Shown here: one piece after another, positions 17,568-25,479 of the stretch
Layout of the letters: every line of letters begins with the position of its first letter
Position numbering within the stretch: position 1 is the stretch's first letter
NCBI GenBank assembly: GCA_016209895.1
Contig: JACQVH010000225.1
Location: 1-49,382 of the forward strand
From: Candidatus Hydrogenedentota bacterium
GTDB taxonomy: Bacteria; Hydrogenedentota; Hydrogenedentia; Hydrogenedentales; SLHB01
DNA: 49,382 nt
Direction: 5' to 3'
The notes under the pieces: generated by a model
What the model was told of the DNA's origin: nothing
The model's database searches: none
The model's input: the letters and a program-made list of their open reading frames with translations, nothing else
Made by a program: the position numbers and the translations under genes

Positions 17568-17586
17568 GTACTTTATATAACAAAGT
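17562..17586 (-). promoter_or_regulatory. operator-like 25-mer on the regulator promoter
   Basis: Contains ACTTT-N7-AAAGT (17570-17586) and covers the -35 hexamer at 17562-17567. It shares 21/25 bases with 16508-16532. A second overlapping inverted repeat, ATAAC-AAA-GTTAT, lies at 17577-17589. The position fits autorepression by the winged-helix protein. Confidence 0.55.
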
Positions 17587-17641
17587 TATGACCCTGTCGG
17601 CTCCGTATAACAGTCTTATCTCGAAGCGGTCACTTCTTGGC

Positions 17642-17761
17642 ATGACCTCTCAAGGCCAGCGGGTTCGCGAGGAATACAAAGGAATATACATCTTCACGCT
17701 CTTGTTAATCTCGTTCGCTTGGGTCCTCGCCTACAATTTCTCTTCACGCGAACGGAAGTGA
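17642..17761 (+). CDS. possible 39-residue single-helix membrane peptide
   Basis: ATG to TGA encodes 'MTSQGQRVREEYKGIYIFTL' plus a hydrophobic core ending 'AWVLAYNFSSRERK': charged N-terminus, one ~18-residue membrane helix, charged C-terminus. It lies 37 bp upstream of the beta-lactamase-like gene in the same direction. No good ribosome-binding site is visible. It may be a small anchoring or regulatory peptide, or chance. Confidence 0.35.
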   Translation: MTSQGQRVREEYKGIYIFTLLLISFAWVLAYNFSSRERK

Positions 17762-17798
17762 GGCATTTCAGGATATCAGCTCGGCGGAGGCTACTGAG

Positions 17799-19142
17799 AT
17801 GGAACCATTTATCCTACCACTCATTTTCTTTTTGTGGTTGCTCACGGCCGCGATATCAGTGCCCTTCTACCCGCGCACGGTTCGGAAGGCGCGAGCACGA
17901 GCGGAACAACCGGGCGCCAAGCCCGAAGACACTGCGAAGATGTTAAGGCAACTTCGGAGGCGGCTCTTGGTAACTCTGGTTCTCGGTGTCGTGGGAGCAA
18001 TCGGACTGACGCAAATGGGAATCGAATTGGGCTGGGCTAGCGGCGCGAGCGCAAAATCTCAGGGGTGGAGCGACGGTTCTTCTGCGGCGCTTCACGCCAT
18101 TGCTTCACAGTATGTGGGACCGCTGGTCCGGTCCGACAGCGTTGGCGCTACCGTGGTGATAATCGCAGGTGATCAGCGGGGAGTTTCCGGCTTTGACCGG
18201 ATACGGCTTAGTCAGAGCCAGTTGCCAGACGGTAATACGATATTTGAGATCGGTTCCATCACGAAAGCGTTTACGGGTATTCTTCTCGCGGAAGCGATAG
18301 AGCGCGGGGAGTTGGAGATCGATCGTCCGGTCGCGGGGTTAGTCTCGGAGGCGTCCGCCATACCGGCGATTCAGCAAGGACAATCCATTACGCTGAAACA
18401 CCTCACAACACACACGTCCGGTCTTCCGCGTTTGCCGCCGGGATTCTTCAGCGTGGGCCGACTTTGGCGTCCGCTCTTCGGACGCGACCCCTATCGAAAT
18501 TACTCGATGGATGATTGGGCCAAAGCCCTTCGCACCGTCGAATTGGAAGCAGCGCCCGGGACTCAACATAGCTACTCGAATTTCGGGGCCGGTCTTCTCG
18601 GTGAGGCATTGTCGCGGCGTGCAAATACCGATTACGCCGACTTGGTACACACCCGGATTTGTGAACCATTGGACATGGGAGACACGGTCGTCACATTGAA
18701 CCAGGACCAGTCCGCCCGACTTGCGACCGGCTACCGCGCACGCCTCAGCCTATGGCCACTGCTGCTTGGCCTGCGGGCCGAAAACTGGGAGGCGCCCCGG
18801 GCTTTCGCCGGGGCCGGCGCACTGCGCTCGTCGGCGAAGGACATGCAGAAATTTCTGGCGGCGAACATGGGCCTTCGTACTAGCGAATTGGCGCCCGCGT
18901 TGAAACTTGCGCAGCAGGAGCAGTTTCGCGTCAATGATCAGCACGCTGCCGGCATGGGTTGGCAACGAACGTGGCGCGACGACGTTGGCCAGGTCGTTAT
19001 TTGGCACAACGGCGGCACCGGCGGCTATCATAGCTTTCTCGGATTTACGGAAGACCGACGCGTTGGCGTGGTCATTCTAACCAATTCCTCAACGAACTGT
19101 GACCCGGCCGGATTCGAGGTCCTCGCGGCGCTGACCAAATAG
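17799..19142 (+). CDS. membrane-anchored serine beta-lactamase-like hydrolase
   Basis: 447 residues of the class C beta-lactamase / penicillin-binding-protein-like family. Ser153-x-x-Lys156 is in 'EIGSITKAFTG', Tyr259-Ser-Asn261 in 'HSYSNFGAGLLG', and the third motif is 'HNGGTGGYHSFLGF'. Unlike secreted AmpC enzymes it begins with two membrane helices (~3-22 and ~55-76) joined by a basic loop, so the catalytic domain is tethered outside. It could be an esterase, peptidase or penicillin-binding enzyme; resistance cannot be inferred. The ATG is supported by 'GGAGG' about 9 bases upstream. Convergent with the GH2 gene. Confidence 0.88.
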   Translation: MEPFILPLIFFLWLLTAAISVPFYPRTVRKARARAEQPGAKPEDTAKMLRQLRRRLLVTLVLGVVGAIGLTQMGIELGWASGASAKSQGWSDGSSAALHAIASQYVGPLVRSDSVGATVVIIAGDQRGVSGFDRIRLSQSQLPDGNTIFEIGSITKAFTGILLAEAIERGELEIDRPVAGLVSEASAIPAIQQGQSITLKHLTTHTSGLPRLPPGFFSVGRLWRPLFGRDPYRNYSMDDWAKALRTVELEAAPGTQHSYSNFGAGLLGEALSRRANTDYADLVHTRICEPLDMGDTVVTLNQDQSARLATGYRARLSLWPLLLGLRAENWEAPRAFAGAGALRSSAKDMQKFLAANMGLRTSELAPALKLAQQEQFRVNDQHAAGMGWQRTWRDDVGQVVIWHNGGTGGYHSFLGFTEDRRVGVVILTNSSTNCDPAGFEVLAALTK

Positions 19143-19214
19143 CAGGGAAAATGCCAGCGGAATGATTCAATTCACTATCGGCCAAGATCCAACGCGGGGA
19201 ATTCACGCCCGCGA

Positions 19215-22200
19215 TCATTCATTCCACGTTGCGACCTCGGCGACTGAGTTCCAGGCGAGGACTTCGATCGCATTCGGCGTGCGAGGTTGGCCTTCGATGT
19301 TTGGCTCGACCGTGACCGCGACACGTCGCACCTCGCCCGGCTCTAACCAAAAGTAGCTATCCTCGTAACGCAGTGAATCCGAAGCGTCCGGGGTGTTGAA
19401 ATGAACCGCTACGGCCGGGAATGCGCCGCCGTTTCGTATCGTCAGTGAGTTCGCGTCGCGCATGATTTCGAGGGTGGTCTGCGGCAGCCGCCAGAGGCAG
19501 CCGGGCGCTCGGCGGAAATTGAACCAGTGAAAAGTTCGGTCCAGGATTTCTTCCCCGTTCCGTAGATCAACTTTCAGGAACAGCGGGGAAGAAACCTGCA
19601 CCGGTACGTCGAAGGAGACCGTGCCGAAATCGTGAACACGGTTCTTCTCGCATTTCCGTTCGAGCAGTGTCTCGTATAGCGATCGCAAACCCCCGTCCAG
19701 CCACTGCGCGTGCAGTTGTGCCAGACCCTCTAGCATCTCAAGGTCATCGGCTACACGAATCTGGACCGGGAATGTCTTGCCAGGCGTGACGTCAAAACTG
19801 TCGTACAAGGCGCAAACATGAAGTGGCGCGAGAGCGTCCTGCACAAAATAATGAGCAATCTTGGGAACGCCGAAATAATCCACGGTGGACCAGGAACAAC
19901 CCGGGAACACGTCGGTCAGTTTGTAAAAGACCATGGCCGTGGACTCGGGCCACTTCACGCGCATTCGTTCGATCACGGCGCGTAGCCCGATGGATTGTGC
20001 GAGCTGCGTCGCGCGCGTGAATCCGGCCAGGTCGTCACAAGGGTCGAGTTCCTTCGCATGCCGATTCAGGTGCTCCATGTCTACGGTCCGGAACGTCGGC
20101 GTGTGATGGATGAACGCTCCATGTTCCGGCGGCGGCCAGATGCCGCGTTCCTCTTCCGGCAAGAACCGGAGCGTGCTTTCCAGCGCGCAGGCCGACGCCA
20201 GGCCGGTTTCGCCGATGACCGGCGGTCCTCCTTCAAGCGGCACGAGTTTCAGATTGTGTTCGTAAGGTCCCTTGCCCCAGTAGACGCCGTAATCGTGGAC
20301 GCTGCCGCCGTAGGGATCGGTCCGGTGATACGGCCGTGTACCGTCGAGTTCCAGACAGCGACGCCCTAGTAGCTCGATTAACGCGCCCTGACCCGAATGC
20401 TCGTTGCCGCCGCACCATAGCGCCAGCGACGGATGGTTGCGAATGCGTTTGATGTTCAGCGTGGCGATTTCGTCGGCCACCGACGGACGAATCACTTCGA
20501 AGTTCTGCCACGTGAGCGGGAATTCCTGCCAAACCATGATGCCGAGTTCATTGCAGAGGTCGTAGAAGGTGTCCGTCTCGAGGAGCCCTCCGCCCCAACT
20601 CCGCATGATCTGGATATGCTCGTCCCGCGCCATGGTGAGGAACCGACGATATCGCGATGCATCCAAGCGCAGAAAAGCGTCAATGGTCGCCCAATTGCAG
20701 CCCTTCATGAAGGAGGGACGACTGTTGATCACAAACGTCCAGTTGTAATAATCGGGACGTGGCCCGCCCGGCAACGGTTTCATTTCAATGGTGCGAATGC
20801 CGAATCGCGTCGTCGTTTGGTCGAGAAGTACGTCGGCTTGAGTGAATGACGCGTCTAACGAATAAAGATTTGGCTCGCCCAAGTCCACGGGCCACCAGAG
20901 CCGGGGCTCCGGCACATCGAAGCGCAGGTGCAAGGTTTTCGCCGCTCCTCCAGACTGCACTGTCAAATCGAAGGTGTGAGCTTTGCCCTCAAAATTTGCC
21001 GGTGCGATGCGGCCGGACAAGGTCCCGCTAAATCCTCCCTCGGGGCCGTTAAGAACGACGTGTAGATCCACGGTACCCTTGGACACGTCGGTAGCGGCTA
21101 CGAACGTTTCGGCGATCTCGACATTCGGAATCGGTTCCACACGCACCGACTGCCAGATGCCGATGGGCGGACAATTCACGTAGTGCCATCCGTACACGCA
21201 ATTGGTTTTGAACACGAGTTTCCAGTCCGGCGGCAAAGGGTCCACGCGCACGACGAGCGTGTTGTGCGACCGCAACAGGCCTGTTACGTCGTAGACCGGG
21301 CCGCCGAATGGGCCTTCATGCTCGCCGAGCCGAACGCCATTTAGAAAGAAGGTTGCACTGTAATCCACGCCATCAAAAACGAGCCCCGCGCGCTTACCCG
21401 GTTGCCATTCGAAATCCTTGCGGAACCACCATTCCTTCTCGGCTACTTCCTTCCGGGCAATCTGATCATTGAATCCGACCACGGGATCGGGAATCTTGCC
21501 GGCGGCAAACAGGGCCGTCTGCACGCTGCACGGGACGCGCGCTGACACCGCTTCGTGCCAGCCCTCGCCCATCGCCAAACTTCGCGCGTCTCCACGCCCG
21601 TTCGGCAGGCCGAGCATTTGCCAGTCTCCGTCCAAGGATAGACCAAGACGTTCCGGCGCGACCGAAGCCTCCGAACTCGCAGGACGCAGCGAGATTACCA
21701 TGGGTTCGCTCTCGAATGGTGCCGGACCCGGTTGAAAGACCTCGCGGTCGCGGTCGTCGAGCGACTTTCCAACCAATCCCTCGTCGGCCAAGAGTTCTTG
21801 ATAAGTTTGGACGCGCAACGCGCCGCTCTTGAGAGCGGGAACCAGTTTCACATACGTTGCCAGCAAGAAGTCTCGTACCGTCGCATCCATCCCGTTCTCC
21901 GGACCGGCGCCCCAATGTACGAGCCAGCCGTTGCCGTAAGGCGCCACCGAGAGCGCCGGCGTATAAGACGCATCCCATACCAGCACCACGCTCTTCTCGA
22001 AGTTCAATGAGCGCGCGGCCGTTGCATGGACCTCGTCGGGATTGCGCAGCCCCAACTCTTTCCCCTGCTTCGTAAGGAGCAACGGTCCGCGCCCGGCGAC
22101 CGTGGCCGCGCGCACATGAAAGAAATCTTCCCAGTGGTCCCGGTCTAGCTTCCCGGAATCAAGGTCGTAACTGGCGTAGTGCGGCACCCCCAACGGCATC

Positions 22201-22526
22201 AGATAGATTCCGCCCCGTTGCACATACTCCTTCAAGGCGCCGGCCACAGATCCTCCCCAAGGGCCGAATTCGGGATAGCTGTTATCGGTGGCGATGAACA
22301 TGGCGTCGAACCGCGAAAAGCCCTCCAGCGATAGTTCGTTCCGTTTCAAGAGAGTCGTTGCGGCGCCATTCTCCGTAAGCAATCGGACCAGTTCCACGCC
22401 GCTCCATAATTCCTTGTGGGGGGCGGCCCACTGTGAATAATCCACCAATTCATCGGCAACGACGCCAATCTTGGGCGGTTGGCTGGGAAGCTGAGCGAAG
22501 ACGCACGTAATTACGATTGGAAACAT
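19215..22526 (-). CDS. glycoside hydrolase family 2 (beta-mannosidase-like)
   Basis: About 1103 residues with a short signal peptide ('MFPIVITCVFA'). The first ~290 residues look like a glutamine-amidotransferase-like/ThuA-type fold ('RFDAMFIATDNSYPEFGPWGGSVAGALKEYVQRGGIYLMP'). Then come the GH2 sugar-binding and immunoglobulin-like domains ('RKDFEWQPGKRAGLVFDGVDYSATFFLNGVRLGEHEGPF'). The TIM barrel has acid/base 'CGGNEHSG' (Glu ~710) and nucleophile 'VIGETG' (Glu ~773). Exo-acting on beta-mannosides, glucosaminides or galactosides; the substrate is not settled. A GTG one codon upstream is an alternative start; 'GGAGGAG' precedes both. An inverted repeat overlaps the promoter. Confidence 0.9.
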   Translation of the reverse strand: MFPIVITCVFAQLPSQPPKIGVVADELVDYSQWAAPHKELWSGVELVRLLTENGAATTLLKRNELSLEGFSRFDAMFIATDNSYPEFGPWGGSVAGALKEYVQRGGIYLMPLGVPHYASYDLDSGKLDRDHWEDFFHVRAATVAGRGPLLLTKQGKELGLRNPDEVHATAARSLNFEKSVVLVWDASYTPALSVAPYGNGWLVHWGAGPENGMDATVRDFLLATYVKLVPALKSGALRVQTYQELLADEGLVGKSLDDRDREVFQPGPAPFESEPMVISLRPASSEASVAPERLGLSLDGDWQMLGLPNGRGDARSLAMGEGWHEAVSARVPCSVQTALFAAGKIPDPVVGFNDQIARKEVAEKEWWFRKDFEWQPGKRAGLVFDGVDYSATFFLNGVRLGEHEGPFGGPVYDVTGLLRSHNTLVVRVDPLPPDWKLVFKTNCVYGWHYVNCPPIGIWQSVRVEPIPNVEIAETFVAATDVSKGTVDLHVVLNGPEGGFSGTLSGRIAPANFEGKAHTFDLTVQSGGAAKTLHLRFDVPEPRLWWPVDLGEPNLYSLDASFTQADVLLDQTTTRFGIRTIEMKPLPGGPRPDYYNWTFVINSRPSFMKGCNWATIDAFLRLDASRYRRFLTMARDEHIQIMRSWGGGLLETDTFYDLCNELGIMVWQEFPLTWQNFEVIRPSVADEIATLNIKRIRNHPSLALWCGGNEHSGQGALIELLGRRCLELDGTRPYHRTDPYGGSVHDYGVYWGKGPYEHNLKLVPLEGGPPVIGETGLASACALESTLRFLPEEERGIWPPPEHGAFIHHTPTFRTVDMEHLNRHAKELDPCDDLAGFTRATQLAQSIGLRAVIERMRVKWPESTAMVFYKLTDVFPGCSWSTVDYFGVPKIAHYFVQDALAPLHVCALYDSFDVTPGKTFPVQIRVADDLEMLEGLAQLHAQWLDGGLRSLYETLLERKCEKNRVHDFGTVSFDVPVQVSSPLFLKVDLRNGEEILDRTFHWFNFRRAPGCLWRLPQTTLEIMRDANSLTIRNGGAFPAVAVHFNTPDASDSLRYEDSYFWLEPGEVRRVAVTVEPNIEGQPRTPNAIEVLAWNSVAEVATWNE

Positions 22527-22550
22527 CACGGTTTCTCCTCCAGAGTGCCT

Positions 22551-22583
22551 ATTCTACTTCCCGGAGGAATCGCATTCGATTCC
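22551..22583 (-). promoter_or_regulatory. GH2 promoter with inverted-repeat operator
   Basis: Candidate -10 TAGAAT (22551-22556), 17-bp spacer, weak -35 TCGAAT (22574-22579). The perfect inverted repeat GGAATCG-CATT-CGATTCC (22566-22583) lies over the -35, the usual place for a repressor operator. The regulator is unknown. Confidence 0.4.
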
Positions 22584-22764
22584 GTGGATGTAAGCGGGCA
22601 TACGTTGCCGCAGCAGACGGAAAGCCCAAGCGGGGCGGGTTTAGGGTATGCGAGATTTTTCCCCCGTCGCGCCGGACTGAGAATGACAGGTAGAATACGC
22701 TCTGTGAACAAAACGTGCGGCGTTGCCCGCCACGCCGCGTATGACTACCCATGGAGTAAACGTC

Positions 22765-23913
22765 ATGCTAACCACATTTCTCGTAGCGAATCTGTTGCTG
22801 ATATCCGGCGACGTTAGCGTCCGTCCGGATGGCGCCACAGTCATCGTCGCAACCGCCGATTCCTCGGAGCAATCCAAAGCAACAGCACAATTCACGGGCG
22901 ATGGCCGGGGAGACGAGTCGGAGATCAATGCGGCCATTCGGTCCCTGCCGCCTGTGGGCGGCACCGTATTTTTGATGGAGGGCACGTACGACATTCGGAA
23001 AACCGAGGGCACGCTGGGCGGCGTCCTCATTGGTCGGAGCAACGTGGTTCTCGCGGGGCAAGGCGCGGCCACGAAACTGGTCCTTGCACCCGATCAGAAT
23101 ACGAATGTGATTCGCATCATCGGCTCGGATGTCGGACACGTCACGATTCGGGATTTGTACGTGGACGCCAACCGGGACCAAAACGGGGCCGGCAAAGGCG
23201 ACCCGAATATCTCGCACGATCGATTCGAGTTTTGCGGTATCAAGGCTTATTACCAGGCGCCGGGCGGACCGGGTGGCGCTCCGAATCATGATATCATGAT
23301 CGAGCGAGTCCACGTCCGTGACGCCCATCGGCTGGGCATTATGCTCGAAGGCTGGAACGTGAAGGTCATCAATAGTTTCCTGGGCAACGCCGGCTCCGAC
23401 GCGGTGGAAATCCTGACCGGGCCCGGCGAAATCCGGGGAAATTATGTTGAAATCACCGGCCAAACGCACGTCGCCGTCGGGAGTGACCGCGCAGATTCGA
23501 TGATCATGAGCAACAATATCGTGCACGTGAGAAGAGGCGGCGACCTGGACATCGGTTTTCGGTCCTGGGCGGGATCAAAGCGGCACATCATCGCGAACAA
23601 TGTGCTGACCGTGGACCCGGAGGGCAAATGCCGACAGGCCATTGACGCCCGCGGGACCCATAGCACTATCATGGGAAACTGCATCCAGAATGGCAGCCTT
23701 CAGGAACGTCTCCGCGTAACGATCGGCGGCGGGCACACCACGGTGACAGGCAACGTGTTCGAGAACGTCATTCTGGAAATCAACGATCGGACCGATTCGA
23801 AGGGGGCGATCATCGTGGAACACAATATTCTCGATCGATCAGGGATCGAGCACAAACGAGGGAATTTGAGCACGGACGTCGCCTCCGAGGAAAGCAAGCC
23901 CGCTGGGTCTTGA
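22765..23913 (+). CDS. secreted right-handed parallel beta-helix protein
   Basis: 382 residues from the ATG at 22765 (GGAG 9 bases upstream); the ORF track begins 14 codons earlier. Signal peptide 'MLTTFLVANLLLISG'. Then 'FTGDGRGDESEINAAIRSLPPVGGTVFLMEGTYDI', the entry segment of pectate-lyase-like right-handed beta helices, and repeated rungs ending in N-x-I/V ('RGNYVEITGQTHVAVGSD', 'IMGNCIQNG', 'TVTGNVFENVI'). Such proteins are polysaccharide lyases, hydrolases, epimerases or adhesins. Divergent from the GH2 gene, so probably part of the same glycan-use locus. Confidence 0.85.
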   Translation: MLTTFLVANLLLISGDVSVRPDGATVIVATADSSEQSKATAQFTGDGRGDESEINAAIRSLPPVGGTVFLMEGTYDIRKTEGTLGGVLIGRSNVVLAGQGAATKLVLAPDQNTNVIRIIGSDVGHVTIRDLYVDANRDQNGAGKGDPNISHDRFEFCGIKAYYQAPGGPGGAPNHDIMIERVHVRDAHRLGIMLEGWNVKVINSFLGNAGSDAVEILTGPGEIRGNYVEITGQTHVAVGSDRADSMIMSNNIVHVRRGGDLDIGFRSWAGSKRHIIANNVLTVDPEGKCRQAIDARGTHSTIMGNCIQNGSLQERLRVTIGGGHTTVTGNVFENVILEINDRTDSKGAIIVEHNILDRSGIEHKRGNLSTDVASEESKPAGS

Positions 23914-23988
23914 TGAAAGGCAGTAGCTTGATTATAATCTGAGGCGTCAAGGGACACGGCGAGTACGTGGAAGGAGTTGGGGAATCGA

Positions 23989-24546
23989 ATGGGTAACGGC
24001 ATCATCCCGAGGCAAGTATTCTTCGTGAAGGGGGTGGGTATGCACAAGGACCGACTGGCCTCTTTCGAAAGTGCGTTGCGGAACGCCGGGATTGAGAAAT
24101 TCAACCTCGTGTACGTGTCCAGCATTTATCCTCCCAACTGCAAGATCATCAGCAAGTCAGAAGGGTTGGACCAACTCAGTCCGGGGCAAGTCACGTTTTG
24201 TGTCATGTCCAAGAACGAAACAAACGAGCCCAACCGGCTGGTTTCGGCCGCGATTGGCCTGGCCGTGCCCAATCGGAAAGACCGATACGGCTACATTTCC
24301 GAGCATCATGCTTTCGGGGAAAAGAAAGAGAAGTCTGGAGATTACGCGGAAGACCTCGCGGCAACGATGCTGGCCACTACGCTGGGTATCGCCTTTGACT
24401 CCGATCTGGCGTGGGACGCGCGCAAGAAGGTGTATAAGGCCAGCGGCCATATTTTCAAGACGATGAACATCTGCCAGTCTGCCGAAGGCCATAAGTACGG
24501 ACTTTGGACTACGGTCCTGGCCGCCGCCGTTTTTATCGTCGAGTAG
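23989..24546 (+). CDS. pdaD: pyruvoyl-dependent arginine decarboxylase
   Basis: 185 residues from the ATG at 23989. It converts arginine to agmatine. The proenzyme cleaves itself in 'LVYVSSIYPPNCKII', most likely between Ser44 and Ser45, to make the N-terminal pyruvoyl group. The downstream 'NEPNRLVSAAIGLAVPNRKDRYGYISEHHAFGEKKEKSGDYAEDLAATML' is characteristic of PdaD, known from archaea and Chlamydia and scattered in other bacteria. It lies 9 bp before speB in the same direction; the two steps give putrescine. 'AAGGAG' upstream is somewhat far from the ATG (12 bases). Confidence 0.92.
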   Translation: MGNGIIPRQVFFVKGVGMHKDRLASFESALRNAGIEKFNLVYVSSIYPPNCKIISKSEGLDQLSPGQVTFCVMSKNETNEPNRLVSAAIGLAVPNRKDRYGYISEHHAFGEKKEKSGDYAEDLAATMLATTLGIAFDSDLAWDARKKVYKASGHIFKTMNICQSAEGHKYGLWTTVLAAAVFIVE

Positions 24547-24555
24547 CGTCGAGTC

Positions 24556-25419
24556 ATGTCCCGGACTACACTCGCGTTCGGAGACTTCCCCGCCGAATTT
24601 TCTCGGCCCGAGCGAGCCCGAATCATAATTTTGCCTGTGCCCTTTGATCGGACCAGTTCCTGGTTAAAGGGATCCGATCGTGGGCCGGCCGCGATCCTCG
24701 AGGCTTCGCCCAATTTGGAGTTCTACGAAATTGAAACGGGGACGGAAGTCTTCCGCCACGGGATTTTCACCGACGCAGCGATCCTGGCGAGCAGTACCAC
24801 GGAGATGGTCGAGAAGGTCTCGTCCCGGGTGCGCGGACATCTCGAACGACAGAAGTTCGTAGTCGTCCTGGGCGGCGAGCACACGGTCACGGTCGGGGCG
24901 GTAAAGGCGGTTGCCGAGGTGTTCGGCAATGACGTAGGCTTGCTCCAACTGGATGCACATACCGATCTGCGTGATTCTTATCTCGGCGACGCGCTCAGCC
25001 ATGCCTGTGCCATGGCACGGGCCCGAGAGTATTTGCCCAACCTGGTCTCGGTGGGCATCCGCAGCATGGACCGCTCCGAATTACCACAATTACAACAGGA
25101 AAACGTCTTCTTCGCTTCCGACATCTGTCGTCGTGGCGATTGGGTCCCGGAAGTCGTCGCCCGGCTGCCGGAACGAGTCTACATCACGATTGATCTGGAC
25201 GTATTCGATCCGGCGTATGTCCCTTCCACTGGAACACCTGAGCCGGGTGGCCTGGATTGGTATGCGGTCCTGGCGCTGCTGCGAGCCGTAGCCGCGCAGC
25301 GAAGAGTCGTTGGGTTCGACGTCGTAGAGCTTTGTCCCTCGGAACACAAGGCCTCGGATTTTCTTGCAGCGAAATTAGTATATATGCTATTAAGTTATGT
25401 CTTCATCCAGCACGGTTAG
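24556..25419 (+). CDS. speB: agmatinase
   Basis: 287 residues of the ureohydrolase family, hydrolysing agmatine to putrescine and urea. Mn ligands are all visible: His109 ('GGEHTVT'), Asp133/His135/Asp137 ('DAHTD') and Asp213/Asp215 ('TIDLDVFDP'). The C-terminal 'GFDVVELCPSEHKAS' is usual for agmatinase rather than arginase. It follows pdaD by 9 bp, so the pair forms an arginine-to-putrescine operon. Confidence 0.94.
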   Translation: MSRTTLAFGDFPAEFSRPERARIIILPVPFDRTSSWLKGSDRGPAAILEASPNLEFYEIETGTEVFRHGIFTDAAILASSTTEMVEKVSSRVRGHLERQKFVVVLGGEHTVTVGAVKAVAEVFGNDVGLLQLDAHTDLRDSYLGDALSHACAMARAREYLPNLVSVGIRSMDRSELPQLQQENVFFASDICRRGDWVPEVVARLPERVYITIDLDVFDPAYVPSTGTPEPGGLDWYAVLALLRAVAAQRRVVGFDVVELCPSEHKASDFLAAKLVYMLLSYVFIQHG

Positions 25420-25479
25420 TGCGGGGTAGGTACAAAAGCCGGGGAATTGCGGGTACGACCTGATATCATTGGGGCGCGG

